The notes under the pieces are model-generated. The model made no database searches, was not told the DNA's origin, and saw only the letters and a program-made list of their open reading frames with translations. 31,233 nt of DNA. Source: an uncultured Eubacteriales bacterium. GTDB lineage: Bacteria > Bacillota > Clostridia > Christensenellales > Borkfalkiaceae. Location: NCBI GenBank assembly GCA_902465495.1, contig CABQND010000025.1, forward strand, positions 1 through 31,233, in the 5' to 3' direction. Below, piece after piece: positions 15,404 to 22,602 of the stretch; positions within the stretch are counted from its first letter, which is position 1, and each line of letters opens with the position of its first letter. The translations under genes were made by a program, and so were the position numbers.

Positions 15404-16798
15404 ATGAAATACGATGCAATAATCGTCGGCGCAGGTCCGGCAGGTGTCTTTACTGCTTATGAACTGAAAGAAAAAGGGTTTCAAGGTTCCATTTTGCTCC
15501 TTGAAAAAGGAGCAGCCATTGAAAAGCGGAAATGTCCTAAGGCAAGCACGGGACGATGCGTGCACTGCAAGCCTTGCCACATTACAACCGGTTTTTCGGG
15601 GGCCGGAGCGTTTTCAGACGGAAAATTGTCTTTAAATTATGAAGTAGGCGGTGATCTCCCTGATCTGATCGGTACGGAATACACGCAAAGCTTGATCGAC
15701 TACGCGGACAAAATTTATCTTGCTTTCGGCGCAGACAATAAAATTGAGGGCGTCGGACATACCGATGAAATCAAAGAGATCCGAAAGCGCGCAATTCGGG
15801 CAGGATTGAAATTGGTGGACTGTCCGATCCGGCATTTAGGCACCGAAAAAGCGCAGGAAATATATTACGCTATCGAACAAGACCTCCTTCACAAAGGCGT
15901 GGAAATGCGCTTCGGAACGGAATGCCGCGATTTATTGATACAAAACGGGGTCTGCATGGGCGTTACGGTCGAAAGCCAAACGGGTGAGGAAGAAATTTAT
16001 TCCGACCATGTCATTGTTGCCACAGGCAGACGCGGCGCCGATTGGCTGGAACAAATTTGCGCTCGGCACAACATCGGGCACGTGCCCGGTACGGTGGATA
16101 TCGGTGTACGGGTCGAAGTGCGCAATGAAATCATGGAAAAAGTCAACAACGTCCTGTATGAATCCAAACTGATCGGATATCCCCATCCGTTTCAGGATAA
16201 AGTACGAACCTTCTGCCAAAATCCCGGCGGTTTTGTCGCGCAGGAAAATTATGACAACAATCTCGCTGTCGTCAACGGACACAGCTATAAAGAAAAAAAA
16301 TCGGACAATACCAACCTTGCCATACTGTGTTCTCAAAATTTTACAGAACCGTTCGATCAGCCGATCGCTTATGCAAAAAAAGTCGGAGAGCTTACAAATA
16401 TGCTCGGCGCCGGAAGCATTTTAGTGCAAAGATTCGGGGATATCTTGGACGGAAAACGTACCTGGCAGAAAGAACTTTCCCGCTCCAACCTGAAACCCTC
16501 TCTTCCGGATGCGGTTGCAGGAGATATTACCGCGGCCATGCCCTATCGCGCAATGATCGGCATTATCAACTTTATGAAAGCGGTCGATGAAGTCGTACCC
16601 GGCTTTGCCGCAAATGAAACTCTCCTGTATTCTCCCGAATTGAAATTTTACAGCAACAAAGTAAAAATGGATAGAAATTTGAGCACAAATGTGAAGAATC
16701 TATATTGCCTGGGCGATTCCAGCGGCTGGACACGCGGATTGATGATGGCATCTGTTATGGGAATCCATATGGCGCGCGTACTTCTTTCCTTAATCTAA
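15404..16798 (+). CDS. FAD-dependent dehydrogenase, COG2509-like
   Basis: 464 residues. The N-terminal dinucleotide fold is VGAGPAGVFTAYEL (about 8-21) with the acidic end of strand 2 in LLLEKG. The C terminus GDSSGWTRGLMMASVMG is the second FAD-contacting segment. Four cysteines lie in KRKCPKASTGRCVHCKPC (Cys44, 52, 55, 58) just before GFSGAGAFSDGKL; their spacing suggests a redox or metal site. It resembles the uncharacterised FAD-dependent dehydrogenases of COG2509; the substrate is unknown. Control by a purine-type riboswitch hints at a link to purine metabolism. The start at 15404 follows GGAGGG. It seems monocistronic, with a hairpin at 16822. Confidence 0.85.
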   Translation: MKYDAIIVGAGPAGVFTAYELKEKGFQGSILLLEKGAAIEKRKCPKASTGRCVHCKPCHITTGFSGAGAFSDGKLSLNYEVGGDLPDLIGTEYTQSLIDYADKIYLAFGADNKIEGVGHTDEIKEIRKRAIRAGLKLVDCPIRHLGTEKAQEIYYAIEQDLLHKGVEMRFGTECRDLLIQNGVCMGVTVESQTGEEEIYSDHVIVATGRRGADWLEQICARHNIGHVPGTVDIGVRVEVRNEIMEKVNNVLYESKLIGYPHPFQDKVRTFCQNPGGFVAQENYDNNLAVVNGHSYKEKKSDNTNLAILCSQNFTEPFDQPIAYAKKVGELTNMLGAGSILVQRFGDILDGKRTWQKELSRSNLKPSLPDAVAGDITAAMPYRAMIGIINFMKAVDEVVPGFAANETLLYSPELKFYSNKVKMDRNLSTNVKNLYCLGDSSGWTRGLMMASVMGIHMARVLLSLI

Positions 16799-16821
16799 CA
16801 CATAAAATAAATATAAGAAGC

Positions 16822-16860
16822 ATGGCTTGCGGAACATCCGCAACCCATTTAACTTTATTT
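16822..16860 (+). terminator. Terminator of the FAD dehydrogenase gene
   Basis: TTGCGGA (16827-16833), loop ACA, TCCGCAA (16837-16843), extended by ATGG/CCAT across one mismatch and followed by a T-rich stretch. Confidence 0.65.
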
Positions 16861-16871
16861 TTATTCTGAAA

Positions 16872-16920
16872 AGCAAAAAATAAATCCGAACCAATCGCTT
16901 GTCACGATATAGTTCGGATT
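16872..16920 (-). terminator. Terminator of the tRNA-Arg transcript
   Basis: On the minus strand AATCCGAAC (16912-16920) pairs with GTTCGGATT (16883-16891) around a 20-base loop and runs into TTATTTTTT. It follows the tRNA 3' end by 9 bases. Confidence 0.75.
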
Positions 16921-16929
16921 ATACTTCTT

Positions 16930-17006
16930 TGGCGCGCCCTAAGGAGCTCGAATCCCTAACCTTTGGTTCCGTAGACCAACGCTCTATCCAATTGAGCTAA
17001 GGGCGC
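16930..17006 (-). tRNA. tRNA-Arg, anticodon ACG
   Basis: Minus strand, 77 bases with an encoded CCA. Acceptor arm GCGCCCT/AGGGCGC, D-arm AGCTCAATTGGATAGAGC, anticodon arm TTGGT-CTACGGA-ACCAA with anticodon ACG, T-arm ending AGGGATTCGAGCTCCT, discriminator G. It reads the CGN arginine box after A34-to-inosine editing. Confidence 0.95.
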
Positions 17007-17081
17007 ATTTTTAATTCTCTCGCTCCTTCAATAAATAAGTCAGACAAAGCCAACCTTTTTCATCTCGCAGCGTACTTAGAT

Positions 17082-17109
17082 AGTATAGCATATTTTATAA
17101 ATTTGTCAA
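17082..17109 (-). promoter_or_regulatory. Promoter of tRNA-Arg
   Basis: Minus strand: TTGACA (17104-17109), 16 bases, TATACT (17082-17087), giving a 5' leader of roughly 70 bases before the tRNA. Confidence 0.75.
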
Positions 17110-17212
17110 TTGTTTTCACCGCCACAAAAAATATTTTCAAGGCAAATTGTTGCAATTTTTTAATTTTCTCTTTCCTTTTCAATTTTAATTTGTGAACAGA
17201 TGTTTCTGTTTT

Positions 17213-17418
17213 TGTTGATAATTTTTTTTGACATCTTTGCTTGACACACAAAAATATTTCAAAATATTGTCGATTTGTGGGAAATTTGTTGATAACCTCG
17301 CTTATATTGTGGATAACTTTTGACATTAGTTAAATTATAAGCTTTATTTTTTTATTTCCATATTTAAATCCTGTGGATAAACAGAAGTTATCCACAGGAA
17401 TTCACAAACTTATCCACA
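17213..17418. other. DnaA-box cluster (candidate replication origin or DnaA-titration site)
   Basis: Four perfect 9-mer DnaA boxes: TGTGGATAA at 17308-17316 and 17372-17380, TTATCCACA at 17388-17396 and 17410-17418. Two one-mismatch boxes, TGTTGATAA, lie at 17213-17221 and 17287-17295, and a weaker TGTGGGAAA at 17276. The flank at 17085-17260 is extremely AT-rich, as in an unwinding element. No gene lies between the tRNA-Arg promoter and 17480. No dnaA, dnaN or rpmH is in view, and hand-counted lines on the right show C above G on the plus strand, so a standard chromosomal origin is not proven. Confidence 0.6.
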
Positions 17419-17480
17419 TCAACATTCTTATTCCCCTACATATCCGGCGCGGGTTTTTCGTAAAAAATAATTGAAAGTAA

Positions 17481-17509
17481 TTGTCAAACAAAATAAAACA
17501 TGGTATACT
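17481..17509 (+). promoter_or_regulatory. Promoter of the DUF1858 gene
   Basis: TTGTCA (17481-17486), 17 bases, TATACT (17504-17509) in the TGGTATACTG context also used at 3491. The AAGGAG ribosome site is at 17550-17555. Confidence 0.8.
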
Positions 17510-17563
17510 GTTTATATGAGAGCGAATGCGCTTATAAAACGTGATTTTCAAGGAGATTTTCTT

Positions 17564-17764
17564 ATGGCAAAAATTACTGCAGATACACTTATTATGGAAT
17601 GCTTGCAACTCAACCCGAATTCAGCACAAATTCTCATGTCCTATGGCATGCACTGCCTCGGTTGCGCTATGGCACACGGTGAAACGATCGGCGAAGCTGT
17701 CAGCGTACACGGCAAAGATCTCGACGAGTTGCTCGAAAAACTTAACGAAGGCGTACAAGAATAA
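17564..17764 (+). CDS. DUF1858 small redox-disulphide protein
   Basis: 66 residues. The sequence MAKITADTLIMECLQLNP followed by an HCLGCAMA motif (Cys-x2-Cys at about 35-38) fits the DUF1858 family, described as a hybrid-cluster-protein-associated redox disulphide domain. The pair of cysteines after a short helical N terminus is the hallmark. It probably acts as a small redox or metal-binding partner in the cytosol; no partner is encoded nearby. AAGGAG at 17550 sets the start; the open frame reaches back to 17471 but that stretch contains the promoter. A strong terminator follows 5 bases after the stop, so most transcripts probably end before the sirtuin gene. Confidence 0.85.
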   Translation: MAKITADTLIMECLQLNPNSAQILMSYGMHCLGCAMAHGETIGEAVSVHGKDLDELLEKLNEGVQE

Positions 17765-17768
17765 TGAA

Positions 17769-17796
17769 ACGGCGGAGATCTTCTCCGCCGTTTTTG
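17769..17796 (+). terminator. Strong terminator between DUF1858 and sirtuin genes
   Basis: ACGGCGGAGA (17769-17778), loop TCT, TCTCCGCCGT (17782-17791), then a T-run: a perfect 10-bp stem. I see no separate promoter before the next gene at 17823, so the sirtuin may depend on read-through. Confidence 0.9.
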
Positions 17797-17822
17797 TATC
17801 GTTATTTATGGAGGAAAATGTA

Positions 17823-18545
17823 ATGTATTCAACGGATGACTTATTTGCCTTTCAAAAAATGCTCAGCGCTTCAAAACGCGCGGTATTTTTCGGTGGAGCC
17901 GGCGTGAGTACAGAAAGCGGAATCCCTGATTTTCGTTCACAGGACGGCTTATATAATCAAAAATATAAATATCCGCCTGAAACGATTTTATCTCATACTT
18001 TTTTTGTAAAGCATACCCCAGAATTTTATGAGTTTTATCGAGAAAAAATGCTTTGCCTGGATGCCCAGCCAAACAAAGCGCATCAAAAACTTGCAGAATG
18101 GGAAAACAGCGGAAAGTTGTCTGCCGTCATCACACAAAATATTGACGGATTGCATCAAAAAGCAGGAAGCAGCAACGTTCTCGAATTACACGGGAGTATA
18201 TGGCGCAATTTCTGCACTCGATGCGGCGCCCCCTACTCCGTCTATGATATTTTAAATAGTTCACAAGTCCCTCACTGCCATTGCGGAGGCATAATAAAAC
18301 CCGATGTCGTACTTTACGAAGAATCACTTAATGAAAATATCTTAAATCGCTCTATCGAAGAGATTCGCACAGCAGACCTGCTGATCATCGGCGGAACTTC
18401 CCTCAATGTTTACCCCGCAGCCGGACTCATTGATTTTTTTGAAGGCGATAACATTGTTGTTATCAATCGCGGCACACCCGCAAAAAACATGAACAACATC
18501 CTGTTCATCGACGGAAAAATCGGCGAGGTTCTCTCATCGCTCTGA
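17823..18545 (+). CDS. Sir2-family NAD-dependent protein deacylase
   Basis: 240 residues. The sirtuin signatures are all present: GAGVSTESGIPDFRS (about 25-39, NAD binding), TQNIDGLH (about 101-108), the catalytic His in ELHGS, and a zinc ribbon with Cys pairs CTRC and CHC. The C-terminal Rossmann part has IIGGTSLNVYPA and VVINRG. The enzyme removes acyl groups from lysine using NAD, releasing nicotinamide. It starts at 17823 after GGAGG (17810-17814). An in-frame ATG at 17808 overlaps that site and the open frame back to 17541 is a shadow of the previous gene. YhcH follows 37 bases later and is probably co-transcribed. Confidence 0.95.
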   Translation: MYSTDDLFAFQKMLSASKRAVFFGGAGVSTESGIPDFRSQDGLYNQKYKYPPETILSHTFFVKHTPEFYEFYREKMLCLDAQPNKAHQKLAEWENSGKLSAVITQNIDGLHQKAGSSNVLELHGSIWRNFCTRCGAPYSVYDILNSSQVPHCHCGGIIKPDVVLYEESLNENILNRSIEEIRTADLLIIGGTSLNVYPAAGLIDFFEGDNIVVINRGTPAKNMNNILFIDGKIGEVLSSL

Positions 18546-18582
18546 TCCGCCCTTCACATTTTTCGCTCGAGGAGAATTTATT

Positions 18583-19041
18583 ATGATCTATGACAAAATC
18601 GAAAATGCCCCTGCTTATTTTTCGCTCGGTCCACGCTTTGAAAAAGCCTTGAAATATTTACAAAATTATAAAGGCGAAGTTTCCACAGAAAAAATTTCGA
18701 TCGACGGCGACGACGTATTTGCATCCATCCAAAAAGACGTCGATACCTGCCCCCTTAATCCCGCGCAATGGGAATGCCACCAAAAATTTGCCGATATACA
18801 ATTTATCTACCAAGGCGAAGAACGGTTCGGCATTTGCGAAAAAAACAAACTTTCCGAATTGATCAAATATGACATTGCGCGCGATATAAGCTTTTTAAAA
18901 GGTATCGGCACGGAAAATTATCTATCGCTTTATTCAGGAGATTTTGTAATCGTATTTCCGCAGGATGCGCACTCCCCTACGCGCGATCCGCTTTCCGGTC
19001 CCAGAAAAAATTGGCGGGTTGTTGTCAAAGTCCGGCTTTGA
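18583..19041 (+). CDS. YhcH/YjgK/YiaL-family protein
   Basis: 152 residues, the family's usual size. The motifs are WECHQKFADIQFI (about 66-78), DFVIVFPQDAHSP and WRVVVKV, which place the metal-binding His and Glu residues inside a cupin-like beta-sandwich. Members are linked to sialic acid and other sugar catabolism, and some act on sugar anomers, but the activity is not settled. No sugar-catabolic gene is next to it. GAGGAG precedes the start. It is likely the last gene of a sirtuin-YhcH unit, before the tRNA-Gln promoter. Confidence 0.88.
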   Translation: MIYDKIENAPAYFSLGPRFEKALKYLQNYKGEVSTEKISIDGDDVFASIQKDVDTCPLNPAQWECHQKFADIQFIYQGEERFGICEKNKLSELIKYDIARDISFLKGIGTENYLSLYSGDFVIVFPQDAHSPTRDPLSGPRKNWRVVVKVRL

Positions 19042-19117
19042 TATAAACCTGTTAAAACCACAAACAAACTTAACAAAACGATTGCTAAAAAAAATTTTTC
19101 AAACGGCATAAAAACGC

Positions 19118-19146
19118 TTGATAAAAGCGCAAAAGTTTGCTAAAAT
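19118..19146 (+). promoter_or_regulatory. Promoter of tRNA-Gln
   Basis: TTGATA (19118-19123), 17 bases, TAAAAT (19141-19146). The tRNA 5' end is 19 bases after the -10. Confidence 0.75.
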
Positions 19147-19164
19147 AATTTAGCAATTGAACAT

Positions 19165-19239
19165 TGGGGTGTCGCCAAGCGGTAAGGCAACGGACTCTGA
19201 CTCCGTCATTCGTTGGTTCGAATCCAGCTACCCCAGCCA
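19165..19239 (+). tRNA. tRNA-Gln, anticodon CTG
   Basis: 75 bases with an encoded CCA. Acceptor TGGGGTG/TACCCCA (one G-U), D-arm GCCAAGCGGTAAGGC, anticodon arm ACGGA-CTCTGAC-TCCGT with anticodon CTG, T-arm GTTGGTTCGAATCCAGC, discriminator G. Its 3' end appears to be the integration site of the downstream element. Confidence 0.95.
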
Positions 19240-19245
19240 AATTTT

Positions 19246-19287
19246 GGCACTTTTTAGCGAAAAAAACGCTAAAAAGTGCCTTTTTTT
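19246..19287 (+). terminator. Terminator after tRNA-Gln
   Basis: GGCACTTTTTAGCG (19246-19259) pairs perfectly with CGCTAAAAAGTGCC (19267-19280) and is followed by seven T. It starts 7 bases after the CCA end, so it may have been brought by, or rebuilt at, the element's left junction. Confidence 0.92.
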
Positions 19288-19371
19288 AACTTTTTTTCGA
19301 TTTCCCATTTTGCTCATCCTTTCAGATTGTGGGGCAAATCGTGGGGTAAACGTGGGGCGAAAAGGCTTTCT

Positions 19372-20673
19372 CTATAGGATATAATTTATTTTTTGCGCCT
19401 CTTTGATCAAGTACTCCTGCGAATAGTCTGTATAGCCCCGATCGACCGCGGAAGACGCCACGTCTTTGTCGAACGAATGTCCTGCCCAGATCATCACGGC
19501 TTCCAGATTACAGCCCGATTCTTTCGCCCTTGTGATAAAGTTATAGCGAAGTTCGTGCGTGTGGTGATTGGGGAACAACCGCTTGAAAGTCGTATAAATG
19601 GTGTTGACGTTTGTGTTCTTCGCTTTCTCGAAGTCGACATACGGCAGTACCCTCCTGAACACGGGCGTGAACGGAATGGAACGGGAGACTTCACTTCTGC
19701 CCATTTTGGTCTTACTTGTGGTGCAGGTCAGCATTTCGTTTTTGACGCGGATGCTTTGCAGTTCCGAACGCCGCAAACCGAAGTATAACAGCACCAAAAG
19801 CGCCGAGGACGCCTCGTTCTCCCTGTGGGAAATACAGAACTCGACGAGCTTTTTCTCCTCTTCTCGCGTCAAAGCAGAGCCTTTCTTGGACTCGTAATAC
19901 GGCAGGACGATCTTCTTCATCGGCGAAGGGATATGTAAGTCCTCGCACGCTAAGTCAAAGATACAGCAAAGTATCTGATGCAGTTTTTCTGCCGTGCGAT
20001 GTTTTCCTTCTTCGATAAAGCCGAAAAGGTATTTTTGCAGTGTCTGCCGCGTCAGTTCCGCGATGGGCTTGTCTCCGAACGCGGGCATCAGATTTCCTTT
20101 GCTCAGCCGCTCGTATTCCTTTACAGTACTTTCCTTACAGGTTTTTTGTTTGATGTCCAGCCATTCTTTCAGATAATCGCTAAAAAGCGCTTTGCGGACG
20201 TTTGGGCGCTTTTCTTTTTGCGCCTCATATGGTTCGGGCGCCGCACCGTGCATCGCCTCTAAGAGCTTGGCTGAAAATTTCTTGCGCATATCGTCAAAGT
20301 TCTTGGCGCAAGCGAACACATTGAATCCGTCTCTGCGGTAATGCGCTTCGTACACGCCCTTGTAAAAGCGGTACGGTATGATCCTGTCTTCACAGGCAAA
20401 TATTCTGCGGTATTTCTCCGGCATACTTTTAATCTCCTTTTTTGATAAAGTAAAGCCGGATCTTGACTTTCTTCCCAAAGTCTTGGCGACCTCTCCTTCG
20501 GGGACAGGTGAGCCGCTCGATCTGTTCGGCGCGACGAGATTTTTCAGCGTTTCCAGCGTGACGGAATCTGCCGCCATCTGCAATACTTTCGCCGTCAGTT
20601 CGTCTTTTGCCTCGCCTTGCAGGTCAACATGGTTGAGTTGTTTTACGATCTTGATAAGTTCCTCTTGTGTCAT
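19372..20673 (-). CDS. int: Tyrosine recombinase / phage-type integrase
   Basis: 433 residues. Residues 1-150 are an accessory, arm-binding type region, then a core-binding SAM-like domain (about 160-245), then the catalytic domain. Catalytic residues read as GLRRSEL (Arg301), HTHELRYNF (His373-x-x-Arg376), WAGHS (His399) and a Tyr in DRGYTDYSQE (Tyr414 or Tyr417). The enzyme cuts and rejoins att sites for integration and excision. The gap between its stop and the tRNA-Gln CCA is 132 bases, as expected for a tRNA-targeting element. The start at 20673 follows AAGGAGGATA. No excisionase is obvious. Confidence 0.95.
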   Translation of the reverse strand: MTQEELIKIVKQLNHVDLQGEAKDELTAKVLQMAADSVTLETLKNLVAPNRSSGSPVPEGEVAKTLGRKSRSGFTLSKKEIKSMPEKYRRIFACEDRIIPYRFYKGVYEAHYRRDGFNVFACAKNFDDMRKKFSAKLLEAMHGAAPEPYEAQKEKRPNVRKALFSDYLKEWLDIKQKTCKESTVKEYERLSKGNLMPAFGDKPIAELTRQTLQKYLFGFIEEGKHRTAEKLHQILCCIFDLACEDLHIPSPMKKIVLPYYESKKGSALTREEEKKLVEFCISHRENEASSALLVLLYFGLRRSELQSIRVKNEMLTCTTSKTKMGRSEVSRSIPFTPVFRRVLPYVDFEKAKNTNVNTIYTTFKRLFPNHHTHELRYNFITRAKESGCNLEAVMIWAGHSFDKDVASSAVDRGYTDYSQEYLIKEAQKINYIL

Positions 20674-20808
20674 TATCCTCCTTGTGGAAATATTTTGGAG
20701 TAAAATTTACCCCGTTGGGTGTTGTATCCTACCGCGTCGAGGCAAAGCAAACTTTGCGGGCGGCGCGCTTATGCTTGCCGCCGCGCCAAAATGCTTGCCT
20801 CTCCTTTT

Positions 20809-20836
20809 CCCGAAAAGTTCTACGATACTTTTCGGG
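20809..20836. repeat. Hairpin repeat, copy 1 (between int and mob)
   Basis: CCCGAAAAGT (20809-20818), 8-base loop TCTACGAT, ACTTTTCGGG (20827-20836). The same hairpin recurs at 22400. Nearby, GTATCCTACC occurs twice (about 20730 and 20872), suggesting that this 280-base gap has been built by duplication. Confidence 0.75.
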
Positions 20837-20916
20837 AGTATTTAGGATCGATATACCGCCCTGTGGGTTTTGTATCCTACCATATTTATTTCCTTAATGC
20901 AATCGTTTTTTGAAAA

Positions 20917-20949
20917 AATATTCAGTTGTAAGGAAATATTTAGTTGTAA
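20917..20949 (+). repeat. Two-copy 15-base direct repeat upstream of int
   Basis: AATATTCAGTTGTAA (20917-20931) and AATATTTAGTTGTAA (20935-20949), an 18-base period with one mismatch. It sits just past the mob stop codon and could be an Int or accessory-protein binding site. Function is unknown. Confidence 0.6.
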
Positions 20950-20954
20950 ATTTG

Positions 20955-22247
20955 TTACTTTGTCCATGAGGACGAGTTGCCGCGGAAAGGCGCGTACTTG
21001 CTTTCCTTGCGGCGCTTGGCTTCGTCTATTGCTTCTAACAGTTTGTCGGGAGCATGTTCCCGAATGGTCCGGTAAGTTTGAGCGTCTTTTTTGAGCGACG
21101 CATTTTCCCGTTCCGCTTTTTGCAATTCCGAAAAAAGTCCTGTCTGATCTTTGATGCTGTATTCCAGCTCTTTGGCAAGCCTTGCGTTCTCCGCAACGAG
21201 CGCGGGAATTTGCTTTTTGTCCGGCTTTTTTCCGCTCGCTTTCGTAAATGCTTCCGCCGCGGCGGAGAGGGGAGCGATCTCTTTGCAAAGCTTTTCTTTC
21301 TGCGATGTAAGTTCGCGAGTCTCTTTTTCTGCTTTTTCGCGTTGCTCTTCGGCGATCCGCTTTTCCCGTTCGGTGCCGTACAGTTCGACTTCCACTGCAG
21401 TCAGACGATAACGCTTGTCTTGCAACATCTTGTCCGCTTCTTCGATCTGTGCCGTGGCCTGTGTGAGCGCGGCGGCTTTTTCGGCGAGCTCCTTTTCTTG
21501 CTGTTGCTTTTGCCATTGATACTTGGTCGTGTGCTTTTTGCTGCTGCCGACTTCGCCGCGTTCCAGTCCGTAATAACAGGCGACCTGCTGATAAAATTCG
21601 TCTTGCAGATTTCCGAAAGAAGTTTGCGCTCCGCGCTGTTCCCAAAACTCCGAAGAACAGATCTTCGGCTGTTCAAGACGCGTTCTTTCATAAATGCTCT
21701 TGCCGTTTTTATCCTTTGCCTGAACGGGGGAGCCTTTTTCGTTTCGGAGCACCTTGCCGTCCGCGCCTTTGGCATACACCTTTTTTCTTCCTTCATCGAC
21801 GATGGGGAGATAGTACAGTTGCAAGTGCGGTGTGGTCTCGTCCTGATGCACGACCGCCGACAATACATTCCGATCCGTTCCGTGGTACCCGATCTGCCGC
21901 AGAACAAAAGCGTAACTGTCCGCAAAGAACTTTTGCAGTTCTCTCGGCAACGGTTCTCCGGGAACATAGCCGCGCTCTTCAAAGAATGTTTGGTCACTTG
22001 TGATGACGACGCCTTCAAAGGCAACGGCCGTTTTTGTTTCCTTGAAGGTCGCACCAAAATCTCTCATCGTCTTTTTCCATTGCGCAATCAAACCGCCGTC
22101 CGATTTTTTGAAATAATAGTTGAGCGGTGTGCGCTCCTTGTCAATGTCCTCGTTCCGATGTCGCTTTGCGGTGCGCTCTGTCTCCGCTCCGATCTTTCCG
22201 AGGTCTCCTTTTGAAAATTTTTCGATTCGTAATACCTGATAGCTCAT
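20955..22247 (-). CDS. mob: MobV/Pre-type relaxase (plasmid recombination/mobilisation protein)
   Basis: 430 residues. MSYQVLRIEKFSKGDLG and ERTPLNYYF match the N terminus of the Mob/Pre family. HQDETTPHLQ (134-143) is the metal motif, with His134, Glu137 and His141 kept; the usual final His is Gln143. Residues about 235-400 form a long coiled coil, as in MobM. Relaxases nick oriT and lead the strand during conjugative transfer. Position 22, the catalytic His of pMV158 MobM (KHNER), is Glu here (AETER), so either another residue serves as nucleophile or the enzyme is impaired. The start at 22247 follows AAGGAGAAAAATCA; the open frame to 22337 is not used. No coupling protein or type IV secretion gene is present, so it would need a helper. 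Confidence 0.88.
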   Translation of the reverse strand: MSYQVLRIEKFSKGDLGKIGAETERTAKRHRNEDIDKERTPLNYYFKKSDGGLIAQWKKTMRDFGATFKETKTAVAFEGVVITSDQTFFEERGYVPGEPLPRELQKFFADSYAFVLRQIGYHGTDRNVLSAVVHQDETTPHLQLYYLPIVDEGRKKVYAKGADGKVLRNEKGSPVQAKDKNGKSIYERTRLEQPKICSSEFWEQRGAQTSFGNLQDEFYQQVACYYGLERGEVGSSKKHTTKYQWQKQQQEKELAEKAAALTQATAQIEEADKMLQDKRYRLTAVEVELYGTEREKRIAEEQREKAEKETRELTSQKEKLCKEIAPLSAAAEAFTKASGKKPDKKQIPALVAENARLAKELEYSIKDQTGLFSELQKAERENASLKKDAQTYRTIREHAPDKLLEAIDEAKRRKESKYAPFRGNSSSWTK

Positions 22248-22602
22248 TGATTTTTCTCCTTTCATTTGATGTTTTCCTGCAAAGAAAAAGGCTGTGCGGC
22301 TTTGCTCGCATAGCCTTATCTCACTTCGTCGCGACAAACTTTTGCCTTATGACGTTTGCGTTGAGCAAACGCCAAATTTGCAACGTTGTCGCTCCTCTTC
22401 CCAAAAAGTTCTTCGATACTTTTCGGGAGCCCTGTTCTTATCTTAGCTCGAACGGCTGCATCGCCTTCGGCGACGTAGCCATATCTCACTAAGATACAAC
22501 GCTTCGCTTATGTATCCCGTTCGCCCTTGCAGGGGGCTTTTTTGTCGTCGGTTTACGGAAGGTTTCCGTCCTCTTTCCGAACAAACGGTTCCGCCTTTTC
22601 GA
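22248..22602. other. Non-coding region upstream of mob, candidate oriT zone
   Basis: 355 bases without a gene. It holds hairpin repeat copy 2 (22400-22427), a near repeat of TAGCCTTATCTCACT (about 22312) and TAGCCATATCTCACT (about 22481), GATACA paired with TGTATC (about 22493-22516), and a short stem GCCC/GGGC followed by seven T (about 22525-22545). The position upstream of a MobV gene is where oriT is normally found. Confidence 0.45.
22400..22427. repeat. Hairpin repeat, copy 2 (upstream of mob)
   Basis: CCCAAAAAGT (22400-22409), loop TCTTCGAT, ACTTTTCGGG (22418-22427). It differs from copy 1 by one stem base and one loop base, and the preceding CTCTTCC-like flank is also shared. Read on the minus strand it has the AAAGTAT...CTTT layout reminiscent of MobV oriT palindromes. 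Confidence 0.7.

Noticed and set aside
19157..19384. A 75-codon frame starting before tRNA-Gln
   Set aside because: It is translated tRNA and terminator sequence; the tRNA fold is unambiguous.
21054..22214. A 386-codon plus-strand frame
   Set aside because: Antisense to the MobV relaxase, whose family motifs and ribosome site are clear.
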